Assembly (NCBI GenBank): GCA_025455065.1
Contig: JALONG010000008.1
Coordinates: 1-64,000 of the forward strand
Direction of reading: 5' to 3'
DNA: 64,000 nt
From: Candidatus Kapaibacterium sp.
GTDB taxonomy: Bacteria; Bacteroidota; Ignavibacteria; Kapaibacteriales; UBA4661
Made by a program: the position numbers and the translations under genes. Of this stretch, positions 8,806-18,862 are shown one piece after another (positions within the stretch are counted from its first letter, which is position 1; each line of letters starts with the position of its first letter). The notes below the pieces were generated by a model. It saw only the letters and a list, made by a program, of their open reading frames with translations, searched no databases and was not told where the DNA came from.

Positions 8806-10326
8806 ATGAACATCCTCATCGCCGACGACAACCGCGAATACTGCGCCACTATTGGCGACATCATCTCTTCCGAAGGCTGGAAATACGCCGCCGTTCATGC
8901 GCCCGGAGATGCGCTTGAATACTTGCGTATGCACCCAAATGACGTTGCGCTTGTGCTGCTGGATGTGGATTTTAACCACCCACAAATGAACGGGCTGGAT
9001 GTGCTTGCAGAATCCAAGCGGCTCTATCCGCATATTCCTGTGGTGATGATTTCCGGTACAGGCTCGATAAATGCTGCTGTGCAGGCGACGCGCATCGGTG
9101 CGGAGAATTTTATTCCCAAAAGCGACATCAGCCGCGAGAAACTCAAAGAAGTGCTTTATACCGCTATGGAGCGCCTCAATAACCGCATTGCAGGGGAAGA
9201 AACACTCCAATTTATGCGGTCAAACGGCTTAATCGGGCGCAGCAAGCGCATGATGGACGTGGCAGAAAAAATTATGAAATACGGCAAAACCGAACTTTCC
9301 GTCTTAATTACAGGTGAAACCGGAACGGGTAAAAAAATCGCTGCTAAAGCGCTCCATGCCGCCAGTCGCCGCGTCAAAGGAAACTTCGTAACGGTGGATA
9401 TTCCAAACATTCCTTCGAGCCTCTTTCAAAGCGAGCTTTTTGGGCATACCAAAGGTGCTTTTTCGGGCGCAACCGATGACAAAATCGGGCTTTTCCAGCA
9501 AGCACATCAAGGTACGCTGTTTCTGGATGAAATTGGTGATTTGCCTTTGGAATTGCAGCCCAGTTTGTTGTTGCCGATTGAAGACAAAAAGGTCAAACGA
9601 CTTGGTTCGGTGCGGGAAGAAGAGGTCAATGTGCGAATTATTTCCGCCACAGACCGCAATTTGCCGGAATCCATTCGTGATAAAAAATTCCGCGAGCAGC
9701 TTTATCACCGTCTGCGTGAGTGCGAAATAGCCTTGCCGCCGCTTCGTGAGCGCCGCGAAGACATTCCGCTTATTGTGGAATTTTACTTGCAGCAGCATAA
9801 CCAAACAATGGGCGAACAGAAGTACATTGCGCTTTCGGCGCTTGAGTATATGCAGGATTTGACGTGGGACGGCAACGTGCGCCAACTTACGAACCTCCTT
9901 AAACGTGTCTTGCAAACAGCAAATGGCGACCGCGTGGAATTGGCAGACATCGCCGAAAGTGATCCCTCGCTTGTGCAGCGCTACGTCGCGCCGAATGGCA
10001 CATCGCCTTCGTTGTCAAACGTTTCGGCAACCGCACCACAGCCACAAAGCTGGCAACAGAGCGCTTCGGGGTATGATAACGGTTCATTCGCTCAGAACGC
10101 TTTTACAGCACAACCATCCGCAAACCAAGCAAATACGACACTGCAAAGCGGCAATCTCAAAGCCGACGAGGACGAACTCAAAAAGCAGCGCGTTATCGCA
10201 ACACTCACCGAAACAAACGGCAACGTCAGCAAAGCCGCCGCACAAATCGGTATCAGCCGCGAAACGCTGCATCAGTGGATGAAAAAATATACCATCGAAA
10301 GCCGCGAATTTAAGCGAAAAGTCTAA
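8806..10326 (+). CDS. Sigma54-dependent-type response regulator (REC-AAA+-Fis HTH) with variant motifs
   Basis: MNILIADDNREY, LLDVDF, Walker A GETGTGKK, GAFSGA, Walker B GTLFLDEIGDL, C-terminal Fis-type HTH (NGNVSKAAAQIGISRETLHQWMKKY). Confidence 0.93.
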   Translation: MNILIADDNREYCATIGDIISSEGWKYAAVHAPGDALEYLRMHPNDVALVLLDVDFNHPQMNGLDVLAESKRLYPHIPVVMISGTGSINAAVQATRIGAENFIPKSDISREKLKEVLYTAMERLNNRIAGEETLQFMRSNGLIGRSKRMMDVAEKIMKYGKTELSVLITGETGTGKKIAAKALHAASRRVKGNFVTVDIPNIPSSLFQSELFGHTKGAFSGATDDKIGLFQQAHQGTLFLDEIGDLPLELQPSLLLPIEDKKVKRLGSVREEEVNVRIISATDRNLPESIRDKKFREQLYHRLRECEIALPPLRERREDIPLIVEFYLQQHNQTMGEQKYIALSALEYMQDLTWDGNVRQLTNLLKRVLQTANGDRVELADIAESDPSLVQRYVAPNGTSPSLSNVSATAPQPQSWQQSASGYDNGSFAQNAFTAQPSANQANTTLQSGNLKADEDELKKQRVIATLTETNGNVSKAAAQIGISRETLHQWMKKYTIESREFKRKV

Positions 10327-10403
10327 GCGAAAGGTATAAACACAAGCATTTTCTTGATTTAAGCGTAAAATTCCCCATTTTTTTACTTCATCTCCTTTTT
10401 ACC

Positions 10404-10934
10404 ATGAACCGTTCTTTTTCCTTACATAAAGCCCTTGTAACAGGCTTTGCAGCAGCGTTGTTGAGCATTGCTTTCGTGGCTTGCGCTAAACAAGAAGCCC
10501 CCAAAGAAGCACAACAAACCCCGTCGGCGCAAGAAACAAAGCCGCAGTACAAAGCCTACGGCGATTCTGTGCAATCCACCTCCGCCCCGCTTGCGCTCAG
10601 TGAAGCTGTAAAAGCGCCGTCGAAAGAAAAACTTGTTCGCGTGACCGCAAAAGTTACCGAAGTTTGCCAGAAAAAAGGCTGCTGGATGATGCTCACCGAC
10701 GGCAACAACACGATTCGCGTGACGTTCAAAGATTACGGCTTTTTTATGCCGAAAGACCTCGCCGGAAAGACGATTATTGCTGAAGGCTTAGTAACGGAAG
10801 AAGTTCTGAAAGAAGCCGATGCACGCCATTATGCGGAAGATGCAGGCAAAAGCAAAGAAGAAATTGAGAAAATTAAAGGTGATCAAAAAACAGTAACAAT
10901 GGTTGCACAGTCCGTGTTTGTACCGATGAACTGA
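10404..10934 (+). CDS. DUF4920 domain lipoprotein
   Basis: Lipobox-like LLSIAFVACAK; VTAKVTEVCQKKGCWMMLTDGNNTIRVTFKDYGFFMPKDLAGK. Confidence 0.85.
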   Translation: MNRSFSLHKALVTGFAAALLSIAFVACAKQEAPKEAQQTPSAQETKPQYKAYGDSVQSTSAPLALSEAVKAPSKEKLVRVTAKVTEVCQKKGCWMMLTDGNNTIRVTFKDYGFFMPKDLAGKTIIAEGLVTEEVLKEADARHYAEDAGKSKEEIEKIKGDQKTVTMVAQSVFVPMN

Positions 10935-11220
10935 GGATAAAGAGGTTGCGGTAGTTCTGATAGTTCTCGTCCGCAGGGAAGCGGCTCTGCGGGTAAGGTA
11001 AATTCAAGTTGTAAGTGCGAAACGTGATTTTTAGGTATAGCATAAGATGCTGAATTGATGAGCAGTGATGCGGATATTCGCCAAACAAGATATTTGCGGA
11101 TTTCTTCACCTCTAAGCAATATGTTTTTTGCTTAACACCTCATACACTCTGTGTTCTAGAACATTCGCACTTACAACTTGAATCCGCTTTGTCAAGGCGA
11201 ATCTCATATCAAGACGAATC

Positions 11221-12348
11221 TCATATCAAGGCGAACAGTGTCATCGTCGAGGAAGGAACGCCTTCCAGCCCTAATTCCAGCGATTTTCCCCGCTCTGTCA
11301 GTGGCTTTTCTACAAGAAGCGTTTCTTCTAAAACTCCCCAAAGCCGCACAGAATCTTCCACTGCTTCATCAAACAATCCTGCAAGCGTTGTTTGATGCTC
11401 CTCTCCGCTAACGGGATGCTGATAGTGAATTGCCCGAAATACATCCTGCCCACTCCATGCAGAAGCGTTTGTATAGCGCAAGGCAAGGTACGAGCGCATT
11501 TCCGCCGAAAACAGCATTTGCCACAGCCCTGAAAAATGGTGTTCGGCAACATTAATTGCCAAATTCGGCACAACGCTTTGCATTGCCAGACGCAGCCATG
11601 CAAGCGTCTTGTAACCTTGTTCGTAATCGTCGGCACTGACGGAAATGTCCCTGCGGGATTGTTCTTCGGCACAGTAGGTCAAAATTTCTCGAAGTTCCCT
11701 TTGATGCTGAAGAATGTCGTTCAGCAATGAGTAATGATGCGGTGATTGTTGGTGTTCCTTGCAAAACGCAAGGTCTATTGCGGCTTCCAGCGCACGATGA
11801 TTTTCCCATGCTTGAAAATGTGTGCGGTCATCAAGGCAATTACCCGACGTGTAATAAATGTACGGATGAAAGGCAACATCGGCGCAAATATGCGTCATCG
11901 CCCCAAAGAGAAATGCCTCCCACGTCTCACGAGAAGCGCTGTTGGAGCGTGTTTCATGCTGATATTCGTACTGATTTTTTCCTGAAGCAATAATACGCAA
12001 AATCTCAAACGTATCCTCACCCTGCGCCCCGTGTAGCACATTGGCAATATCGGTGCAGCGCTTTATTGCCGCACTGCCGGAACGCACATAGTACAACACA
12101 TCGTGCAGTACAGCCCCCAAGCGTACCAGTCCGCTATGGCTCATGGTTGCTTGCGTTGTAGGTTTTTTCGTGTCTTTAAGGCGCTGCGCTGCTTGTTCGG
12201 CAATGAGCCAATGGGTGATTTCTTTTGGCACAAACGCTCTCCGTTCTTGGTGTGCAAAGGTGATTGTTTCTTCCAATGCTGCGAGTATAGCGAGAAGCGG
12301 CGGAAAACCCAAGATATTTCTTTCGTTCCCGCAATTCCTCGCTTGCAT
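11221..12348 (-). CDS. Zinc-dependent phospholipase C-like family protein
   Basis: EITHWLIAEQAAQRL...LVRLGAVLHDVLYYV...EAFLFGAMTHICADVAFHPYIYY: His/Asp pattern of the Zn-dependent PLC family. ORF opens at 12390; start uncertain because the divergent promoter lies at 12343-12371. Confidence 0.65.
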   Translation of the reverse strand: MQARNCGNERNILGFPPLLAILAALEETITFAHQERRAFVPKEITHWLIAEQAAQRLKDTKKPTTQATMSHSGLVRLGAVLHDVLYYVRSGSAAIKRCTDIANVLHGAQGEDTFEILRIIASGKNQYEYQHETRSNSASRETWEAFLFGAMTHICADVAFHPYIYYTSGNCLDDRTHFQAWENHRALEAAIDLAFCKEHQQSPHHYSLLNDILQHQRELREILTYCAEEQSRRDISVSADDYEQGYKTLAWLRLAMQSVVPNLAINVAEHHFSGLWQMLFSAEMRSYLALRYTNASAWSGQDVFRAIHYQHPVSGEEHQTTLAGLFDEAVEDSVRLWGVLEETLLVEKPLTERGKSLELGLEGVPSSTMTLFALI

Positions 12349-12371
12349 ACTCCGTGCATCTTCGCTATATT
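12343..12371 (+). promoter_or_regulatory. Putative sigma70-like promoter for the hybrid kinase
   Basis: TTGCAT (12343-12348), 17 bp, TATATT (12366-12371). Confidence 0.5.
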
Positions 12372-12425
12372 TTCTGTGCGTTTGTATCAACGTTGCAGGA
12401 TTTTACTTTTCTTCCCCTCAATCCA

Positions 12426-15400
12426 ATGAAATGGTTCGATAATCTCCGCATAGCCTCGAAGCTGCTTCTCGGCTTCGGGCTTGCACTTGTGGCACTTGTC
12501 GCCACGAATATTTTCGGCTTGTACACGATGTCGGAAATCAATCAAAAATCCACCGAAATCCGCAAGAAATGGCTTCCCAGCGTTACTCGTGCGTCGAATT
12601 TGCAAACGCGACTTTCCGAACATCGGTATTTTGTGAACAGGCATATCATCACGCTCGACAGCACAAAATTTGACGATATTGAGCGCCGCATATACGACCA
12701 GACATTAGGCTTTGAGAAAGAAGCAAAAGCATACCGTAATTACATCACTACCCAAACCGAAACGCAGCGCTTCGATGAAATCACGAAATTTTTCACGATG
12801 TATAGTGAAATCAGCGCTAGGCTCGTAGCGCTCTCGCGGGAAAGCCGCAAAGAAGAAGCAAACGTTATCCAACAAGGCGAGGCGAGGCTTATTTACACCA
12901 AACTTGATGAACGCTTGCAGGAACTTGCTTCCTTTACCACCAGAGGCAGCGCCCGTGCAAGCCGCGAAAGCGATGATATTTATGAGCAATCGGAACAGTG
13001 GGTGATTGGCACTCTGGCGGGCGCATCAGTGCTGGTCTTGATAATTGCGCTGGTGATTGCTCGCCGTGTGAGCCGCCCCATTCGCACCCTTGAAGCCGCC
13101 GCGCTCAAAGTAGCAGAAGGCGACGTTACCCAAGCGGTGGAAATTCGCTCCAAAGACGAAATCGGCTCGCTTGCAAGCAGTTTCAATACGATGGTGGACA
13201 ATATCCGGCGCTCTATGGAAAGCGTTCAAACGCTGAATAAAACCCTCGAATTTCGCGTTCAAGAGCGTACGGGAATGTTGGCGGATGCAAACTCCGCGCT
13301 GCGGGAAAGCGAGGCTCTGTACCGCACACTTGCTGAAAACTTCCCCAATGGCGACGTGGGCATTTTGAATAAGCAAATGCGTTTTTTGGTTTTGGACGGC
13401 GAAGAAGTGCGCTCTCGCGGCGTTCAAACGGAAAATGCCGCGCTCAAAACCATTGCCGACGTGTACAGCCCAGAGCTGGAGCGCACTTTGCGCCCACACT
13501 TGGAAACGGCGCTGGAAGGGCGTACAATCACGGTCGAGGTGGAGTTTCGCCAACAGGCATATGATGTGTATGCTGTGCCGCTGAGGGACGAAAACGGCGT
13601 AGTAACAAGGCTTATCATGCTCACGCACAATATTACGCGCCGCAAACGTGCCGAAGCCGAAACGCAGCGCAGCGAGGAACTGTACCGAACACTTATCTCG
13701 AATTACCCAAGCGGCGCGGTGTTCCTCTTTGATGACGAGTTTGAATTTTTGGTTGCCGGCGGTCAAGGTTTGAAAGACATGAGCCTCAGAGCGCCTGATG
13801 TGCGCGGTACGACGCTCTACGAGGCGTTTTCGCTCGATGTGGCGGCGGAATACGAACAGCTTTTCCGCACGGCGCTCATGGGCAACGCGGCAACGCATGA
13901 AATCAAGCACGAAGGCGGCAGGTCATTTATTGCGAGTGCCGTTCCGGTGCGCAATAGTGCGGGGGAAATTTTTGCGGGATTGCTGCTTACGCAAGACATT
14001 ACCGAGCGCAAAAAAGCCGAAGAGCGTGAACGTGAGGCAGACAGGCGCTTCCGCGACATGGCGGACAACGTGCCGGGTGTGATTTACCAATTTGCCGAAT
14101 TTCCCGACGGCGCACGGCGCTTCAACTACGTCAGCCCGCGTGTACGCGATATTTTCGGCGTTGCGCCGGATGATTGGCAACAAGACGCGAATCTTCTCAA
14201 AATTCACCCCGACGACGAAGCCCGTTACAATGCGGCTTTGCAGGAATCGAAGCGCTCATTGAAACCGCTCCAATTCGAGGGGCGTTATGTGCTGCCAAAC
14301 GGCGAAGAACGCTGGTGGGAAGGCATTGCCAAGCCCACGCTGCACAAGCCCACCGGCGCGACGGTCTTCAACGGCGTAATTCTCGACATTGGCGAGCGCA
14401 AACGTGCCGAAGCCAAACAACGCGAAACCGATGAACTTATTCGCGGTGTGATGGAAAATTCGCTGGATGCACTGATGCTCTTCAAGGCTGTACGCGACCG
14501 CTACGGCGTTATTACCGACTTCGAGTTTTTGCTCTCGAATCCCGCCGGAGCAGCAATGGTCAAGCGTCCGGCGGATGACTTGCGCGGAGCATCGCTTTTG
14601 CGCGAATTTCCGGCGCATAAGCACAACGGCTTGTTTAACCGCTATGTGCGCGTTACCGAAAGCGGCAAGCCCGAAGAATCGGAACTGTATTACGACGGTG
14701 ACGGTTTGAATTTTTGGATGAATTTGAAAGTAGCGCGGTTTCAAGACGGTTGCGTGGTGAGTTTTTCCGACATCACCGCCCGCAAACTTGCCGAAGAAAC
14801 CTTGCAAAACCTCAACGAAACACTCGAAACGAAAGTCGCCGAGCGCACTGAAGAACTCGAAGCCGCCAAAGAAGCCGCTGACAGCGCAAACCATGCAAAA
14901 TCGGAGTTCTTGGCAAATATGAGCCACGAAATTCGTACACCGATGAACGCAATTTTGGGCTTTACCGAACTCCTGCACGAGCAGGTGCAAGGCGAGAAGC
15001 AGCGCTCTTATCTCAGTGCCGTTTCCTCAAGCGGAAAGACGCTCATGCGGCTTATCAACGACATTTTGGATTTGTCGAAAATCGAAGCGGGGCGCATGGA
15101 TATTGCCTACGAGCCGGTAGATATTTCGCAGGTCATCCGCGAAGTGAGCGCCATGTTCGCCGCCAAAGTGCAGGAAAAAGGCTTGCAACTCCTCGTGGAA
15201 TCCGATATTTCCTCGCCTTTGGGTATGATGTTGGATGAAATCCGCCTCCGCCAAATTCTCTTTAACCTCGTCGGCAATGCGGTAAAATTTACCGACAAAG
15301 GTTCCGTGAAAATTATCCTCAAAACCGCACCGGCAGACACTTCCAAGCATATTCGCTTAACGCTTGCGGTGGAAGACACCGGCATCGGCATCCCCGAAGC

Positions 15401-16343
15401 ACAGCAACAAGCGGTCTTCGAGGCATTTCGCCAACAAGAAGGGCAAAGCGCCCGTAAATACGGCGGTACAGGGCTTGGCTTGACCATTACCAAACGCCTT
15501 GTGGAGATGATGAACGGCGAAATCAGCGTCAGCAGCGCTCTTGGTAAAGGTTCGCGTTTTACGGCGGTTTTCCGTAGTGTGGAAACGGTAGAATTAGGCA
15601 AATTGCTTGCGCCGGAAGATGCCGCATCGTGGAGCAGCGTACAGTTCGAGAATCCGCGCCTTTTGGTGGTGGATGATGTGCAACTCAACCGCGAACTTGT
15701 CGAGGGATTGCTGGCACATTCCAACGTAACGATTCTCCAAGCAAATGACGGCAAAGCGGCTGTGGAAGCGGCATTGCGAGAAAAACCCACACTGATTTTG
15801 ATGGATTTGCTCATGCCCGAAATGGACGGCTACGAAGCGACAAGGCTCATCAAAGGCAATCCCGCAACGAAGTATATTCCCGTTATTGCGCTGACTGCAT
15901 CGGCAATGAAAGATGAATCGGGCGCGATTGCGTCGCTCTGCGATGGGTATTTGCGTAAGCCTATTACGAAGCAGGAGCTTGTGAGCGAACTGATGAAATT
16001 CCTCCCACACCGCACCGCAACGGCGATTCCGGCAACCGAAGCGCCTGCACCCAGCGTAGAAATCACCCTTTCGCCCGAACTCCGCACCAAACTTCCCGAA
16101 CTTGTCGCACTGCTCAAAGCGGACATGACCGAACAGTGCAACGCGCTGCGCCGCACCTTCAATAACAAACAGGCAAAACATTTCGCCGAGCAGGTCAAAG
16201 CGTTGGGTACGAATTACGGTGTGGGGCTTCTGAGCGAGTACGGCGGGCGCTTGGAAGGCTTTGTGCAGAGTTTCGACATGGAAAAAATCCCCGCACATCT
16301 CGAAAAATTTTCCGATATTGTTGCGAGGATTGAGCGGCTGTGA
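12426..16343 (+). CDS. Multi-PAS hybrid sensor histidine kinase (4HB-type sensor, HAMP, PAS repeats, HisKA, HATPase, REC, degenerate Hpt-like C-terminus)
   Basis: MKWFDNLRIASKLLLGFG; HAMP RRVSRPIRTLEAAALKVAEGD; FLANMSHEIRTPMNAILGF; DTGIGIP; YGGTGLGLTITKRLVE; REC LLVVDDVQLNRELV...LILMDLLMPEMDGYEATRLIK. Confidence 0.95.
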   Translation: MKWFDNLRIASKLLLGFGLALVALVATNIFGLYTMSEINQKSTEIRKKWLPSVTRASNLQTRLSEHRYFVNRHIITLDSTKFDDIERRIYDQTLGFEKEAKAYRNYITTQTETQRFDEITKFFTMYSEISARLVALSRESRKEEANVIQQGEARLIYTKLDERLQELASFTTRGSARASRESDDIYEQSEQWVIGTLAGASVLVLIIALVIARRVSRPIRTLEAAALKVAEGDVTQAVEIRSKDEIGSLASSFNTMVDNIRRSMESVQTLNKTLEFRVQERTGMLADANSALRESEALYRTLAENFPNGDVGILNKQMRFLVLDGEEVRSRGVQTENAALKTIADVYSPELERTLRPHLETALEGRTITVEVEFRQQAYDVYAVPLRDENGVVTRLIMLTHNITRRKRAEAETQRSEELYRTLISNYPSGAVFLFDDEFEFLVAGGQGLKDMSLRAPDVRGTTLYEAFSLDVAAEYEQLFRTALMGNAATHEIKHEGGRSFIASAVPVRNSAGEIFAGLLLTQDITERKKAEEREREADRRFRDMADNVPGVIYQFAEFPDGARRFNYVSPRVRDIFGVAPDDWQQDANLLKIHPDDEARYNAALQESKRSLKPLQFEGRYVLPNGEERWWEGIAKPTLHKPTGATVFNGVILDIGERKRAEAKQRETDELIRGVMENSLDALMLFKAVRDRYGVITDFEFLLSNPAGAAMVKRPADDLRGASLLREFPAHKHNGLFNRYVRVTESGKPEESELYYDGDGLNFWMNLKVARFQDGCVVSFSDITARKLAEETLQNLNETLETKVAERTEELEAAKEAADSANHAKSEFLANMSHEIRTPMNAILGFTELLHEQVQGEKQRSYLSAVSSSGKTLMRLINDILDLSKIEAGRMDIAYEPVDISQVIREVSAMFAAKVQEKGLQLLVESDISSPLGMMLDEIRLRQILFNLVGNAVKFTDKGSVKIILKTAPADTSKHIRLTLAVEDTGIGIPEAQQQAVFEAFRQQEGQSARKYGGTGLGLTITKRLVEMMNGEISVSSALGKGSRFTAVFRSVETVELGKLLAPEDAASWSSVQFENPRLLVVDDVQLNRELVEGLLAHSNVTILQANDGKAAVEAALREKPTLILMDLLMPEMDGYEATRLIKGNPATKYIPVIALTASAMKDESGAIASLCDGYLRKPITKQELVSELMKFLPHRTATAIPATEAPAPSVEITLSPELRTKLPELVALLKADMTEQCNALRRTFNNKQAKHFAEQVKALGTNYGVGLLSEYGGRLEGFVQSFDMEKIPAHLEKFSDIVARIERL

Positions 16344-16381
16344 GGGTAGTATCAATCACAGACCGTACCTCGTTTGAATGT

Positions 16382-16485
16382 CCACGAATCTCACGAATTA
16401 TCACGAATCCTTGATTGGTGTGATATTTTTTCAAGGAAGCAGATGTATCAAACTCTGTTTTCGTGAAGATTCGTGTAATTCGTGG
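16382..16485. repeat. Family A inverted array, copy 1 (104 bp)
   Basis: CCACGAATctCACGAATtatCACGAAT ... TTCGTGaagATTCGTGtaATTCGTGG. Confidence 0.9.
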
Positions 16486-16519
16486 AAACCATCTCTCTTA
16501 CTCCTTCATCACAATCGCA

Positions 16520-17632
16520 ATGCACAACCACGACGAAGCACTCATTCTCATCGTTGATGATATTCCCCGCAATTTACAAGTTTTGGGGAGCATTCTGAGC
16601 GAAAACGGCTTTGGTGTGAGCGTGGCATCAAGCGGACAAGGTGCGCTGGATGCTATCGCCGCCAATAAACCCGATGTTGTTTTGCTGGATATTCAAATGC
16701 CGGATATGGACGGGTTTGATGTTTGCACAACCTTAAAAGCAAACCCCGCGACTGCCGATGTTCCCGTGATTTTCCTCACCGCCCGGACGGAGATTGATGA
16801 TATTGTGCGGGGTTTCGAGGTAGGCGCTGTTGATTATATCACCAAACCCTTTATTTCGCAGGAACTTCTTGCCCGCGTCCGTACTCATTTGCGCTTGGTG
16901 CGTCAAAACAAGCGCCTGCACGACCTCAACAGCGAAAAAGACGAATTTCTCGGTATTGCGGCGCATGATTTACGCAATCCGCTTTCCAAAATTCAGTTTA
17001 TCGCCGAAAAAATGGCATACGAGCGAGATTCCTTCACGTCCGAACTCATCAACGATGCGGCGCAAGACATTGTGCATACCGTCGGCGGCATGATGGAACT
17101 TATCAGTAATCTGCTTGACACCAACGCGATTGAGCAAGGAAAACTCGCTTTGGAACTGAATCCGATTGAAATGGGCGTGATTGTCGAACACATTGTGCGC
17201 GATTACGAAGCCCGCGCTGCAACGAAAAAAATCACCTTACGTTATGAGCAAGGTGAGGATTTGCCGATGGTTCAGGCGGATGAGGTTGCCATTGCGCAGA
17301 TTATGGACAATCTCATTTCCAATGCTATCAAATATTCACCAACGCGAACACAAGTAACAACGAGGCTTTTCAGGCAAGGTGATGTTGTAAGGTTAGATGT
17401 GCAAGACCAAGGTTTGGGTATGAGTGATGACGACAAAAAGCGTCTCTTCCAAAAATTTGCACGACTTTCCGCGCAGCCGACAGGCAACGAACACAGTATC
17501 GGTCTGGGTTTGTCTATTGTCAAAACGCTGGTGGACAGGCTTCATGCGGAAATTTCTGTTGAAAGCGCCGTTGGCAAAGGTACGACCTTCACGATTCTTT
17601 TCCCGATTTCAATGTCTTCGGAAACCGCATAA
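16520..17632 (+). CDS. Response regulator-histidine kinase (REC-HisKA-HATPase)
   Basis: LILIVDDIPRNLQVLGSIL; LLDIQMPDMDGFDV; EFLGIAAHDLRNPLSKIQFI; DQGLGMSDDDK; IGLGLSIVKTLVDR. ATG at 16520 avoids translating the repeat. Confidence 0.93.
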   Translation: MHNHDEALILIVDDIPRNLQVLGSILSENGFGVSVASSGQGALDAIAANKPDVVLLDIQMPDMDGFDVCTTLKANPATADVPVIFLTARTEIDDIVRGFEVGAVDYITKPFISQELLARVRTHLRLVRQNKRLHDLNSEKDEFLGIAAHDLRNPLSKIQFIAEKMAYERDSFTSELINDAAQDIVHTVGGMMELISNLLDTNAIEQGKLALELNPIEMGVIVEHIVRDYEARAATKKITLRYEQGEDLPMVQADEVAIAQIMDNLISNAIKYSPTRTQVTTRLFRQGDVVRLDVQDQGLGMSDDDKKRLFQKFARLSAQPTGNEHSIGLGLSIVKTLVDRLHAEISVESAVGKGTTFTILFPISMSSETA

Positions 17633-17667
17633 ATACTTCGTGTCTGGTCAGATTCCACAGAATTTGT

Positions 17668-17772
17668 CCACGAATTACACGAATTGCCACGAATCTTGTG
17701 TAAGAATCCGCTCTGTTTGGATAAAAAACCATTGCAACTGCCTTGATTCGTGAGGATTCGTGCAATTTGTGG
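17668..17772. repeat. Family A inverted array, copy 2 (105 bp)
   Basis: CCACGAATtaCACGAATtgcCACGAAT ... GATTCGTGaggATTCGTGcaATTTGTGG. Confidence 0.9.
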
Positions 17773-17852
17773 ATAATTGCCCCCAAAAGTTTTGACCATT
17801 GATAACGCTTTTTCAACTCACCTCCTCTCAATAACAGGTATGAACAGACGCT

Positions 17853-18590
17853 ATGAATAGACTTACAGCATATTGGCAGGTTGTTCGGCTTTGCAGCATG
17901 ACCATTGGTTATTCGCTGTTTGGGTTGTCGTTTTCATGGTTTGACAAAGACCACAAATTGTTTTACGAGCATGGTTTGAACTTTGCCAAAACCTCACTGC
18001 GCATGGCAAATATCAATCTGGTTGTGGAAGGGCAGGAAAATCTTGTTGAAGGCGAGACGTATGTATTTGTAGCAAATCACGTGAGCATTTTTGATATTCC
18101 CGCAATTTGGGTAGCAACCGCACCAAAGCTGGGTGGACGGATTCGGATTATCTACAAACGCACTCTGCAACTTATCCCCTTTTTGGGGTGGGAACTCATG
18201 GTAAGCCCCTTTATTCCGATAGAGCGCGAAAAAATGCGCCGCAGTGTTGAAGGTATCAACAAGGCTGTAAGCGCCATTCAAAGCGGTGATTCGGTGATAA
18301 TTTTTGCCGAAGGAACGCGCTCACGCTCCGGTAGGCTGAAAGAATTTAAGCGTGGCGGTTTTCACCTTGCTGCCCGTGCAAAAAAGCCGCTTGTGCCGGT
18401 GGCAATCGTGGACGCACACAAGATTTTACGCGCTGATTCGGTGGACATCCAAGAGGGAACAATTCGCGTTATCATCGGCAAACCCGTACCGCCGCCGGAA
18501 CAGGACGACCGCATCGTGGAGCGCAGTTTGATGAAACATCTCCACGCAGTTGTCGCATCCATGCTGCCGGAAGAGCAGCAGCCACTGTGA
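17853..18590 (+). CDS. plsC: 1-acyl-sn-glycerol-3-phosphate acyltransferase
   Basis: VANHVSIFDIPAIW (HX4D), FAEGTRSRSGRLKEFKRGGFHLA (EGTRS), PLVPVAI. Confidence 0.93.
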   Translation: MNRLTAYWQVVRLCSMTIGYSLFGLSFSWFDKDHKLFYEHGLNFAKTSLRMANINLVVEGQENLVEGETYVFVANHVSIFDIPAIWVATAPKLGGRIRIIYKRTLQLIPFLGWELMVSPFIPIEREKMRRSVEGINKAVSAIQSGDSVIIFAEGTRSRSGRLKEFKRGGFHLAARAKKPLVPVAIVDAHKILRADSVDIQEGTIRVIIGKPVPPPEQDDRIVERSLMKHLHAVVASMLPEEQQPL

Positions 18591-18862
18591 ATTTTTGCAT
18601 GGGAAATATTACGATTATTGCCCGAATATTCCGGCTGGTATGCTTTTAGGTTAATGGTCAAAATCAATGGCTCTACTTGGTTTTAGTTGGAAAAATACTT
18701 TTGCATTACTACCTCGATCACGCCTGTAACAAGACGGCTTCAGCCCAATGTCATCAACTTAAGACTCAAACGATTGTTTTTGCGTTACTTGGATGTTTGA
18801 GGTGCGGGTGTTTCCTCTTGCGTTTCGATGGTGTTGAGGTGCGATTTTTTCGGATGGGAACT

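Noticed and set aside
13026-13910. 294-aa antisense ORF opposite the hybrid kinase (and similar ones at 15107-15814, 15594-16355, 50243-51271, 53284-54186)
   Set aside because: Antisense shadows of clear coding genes.
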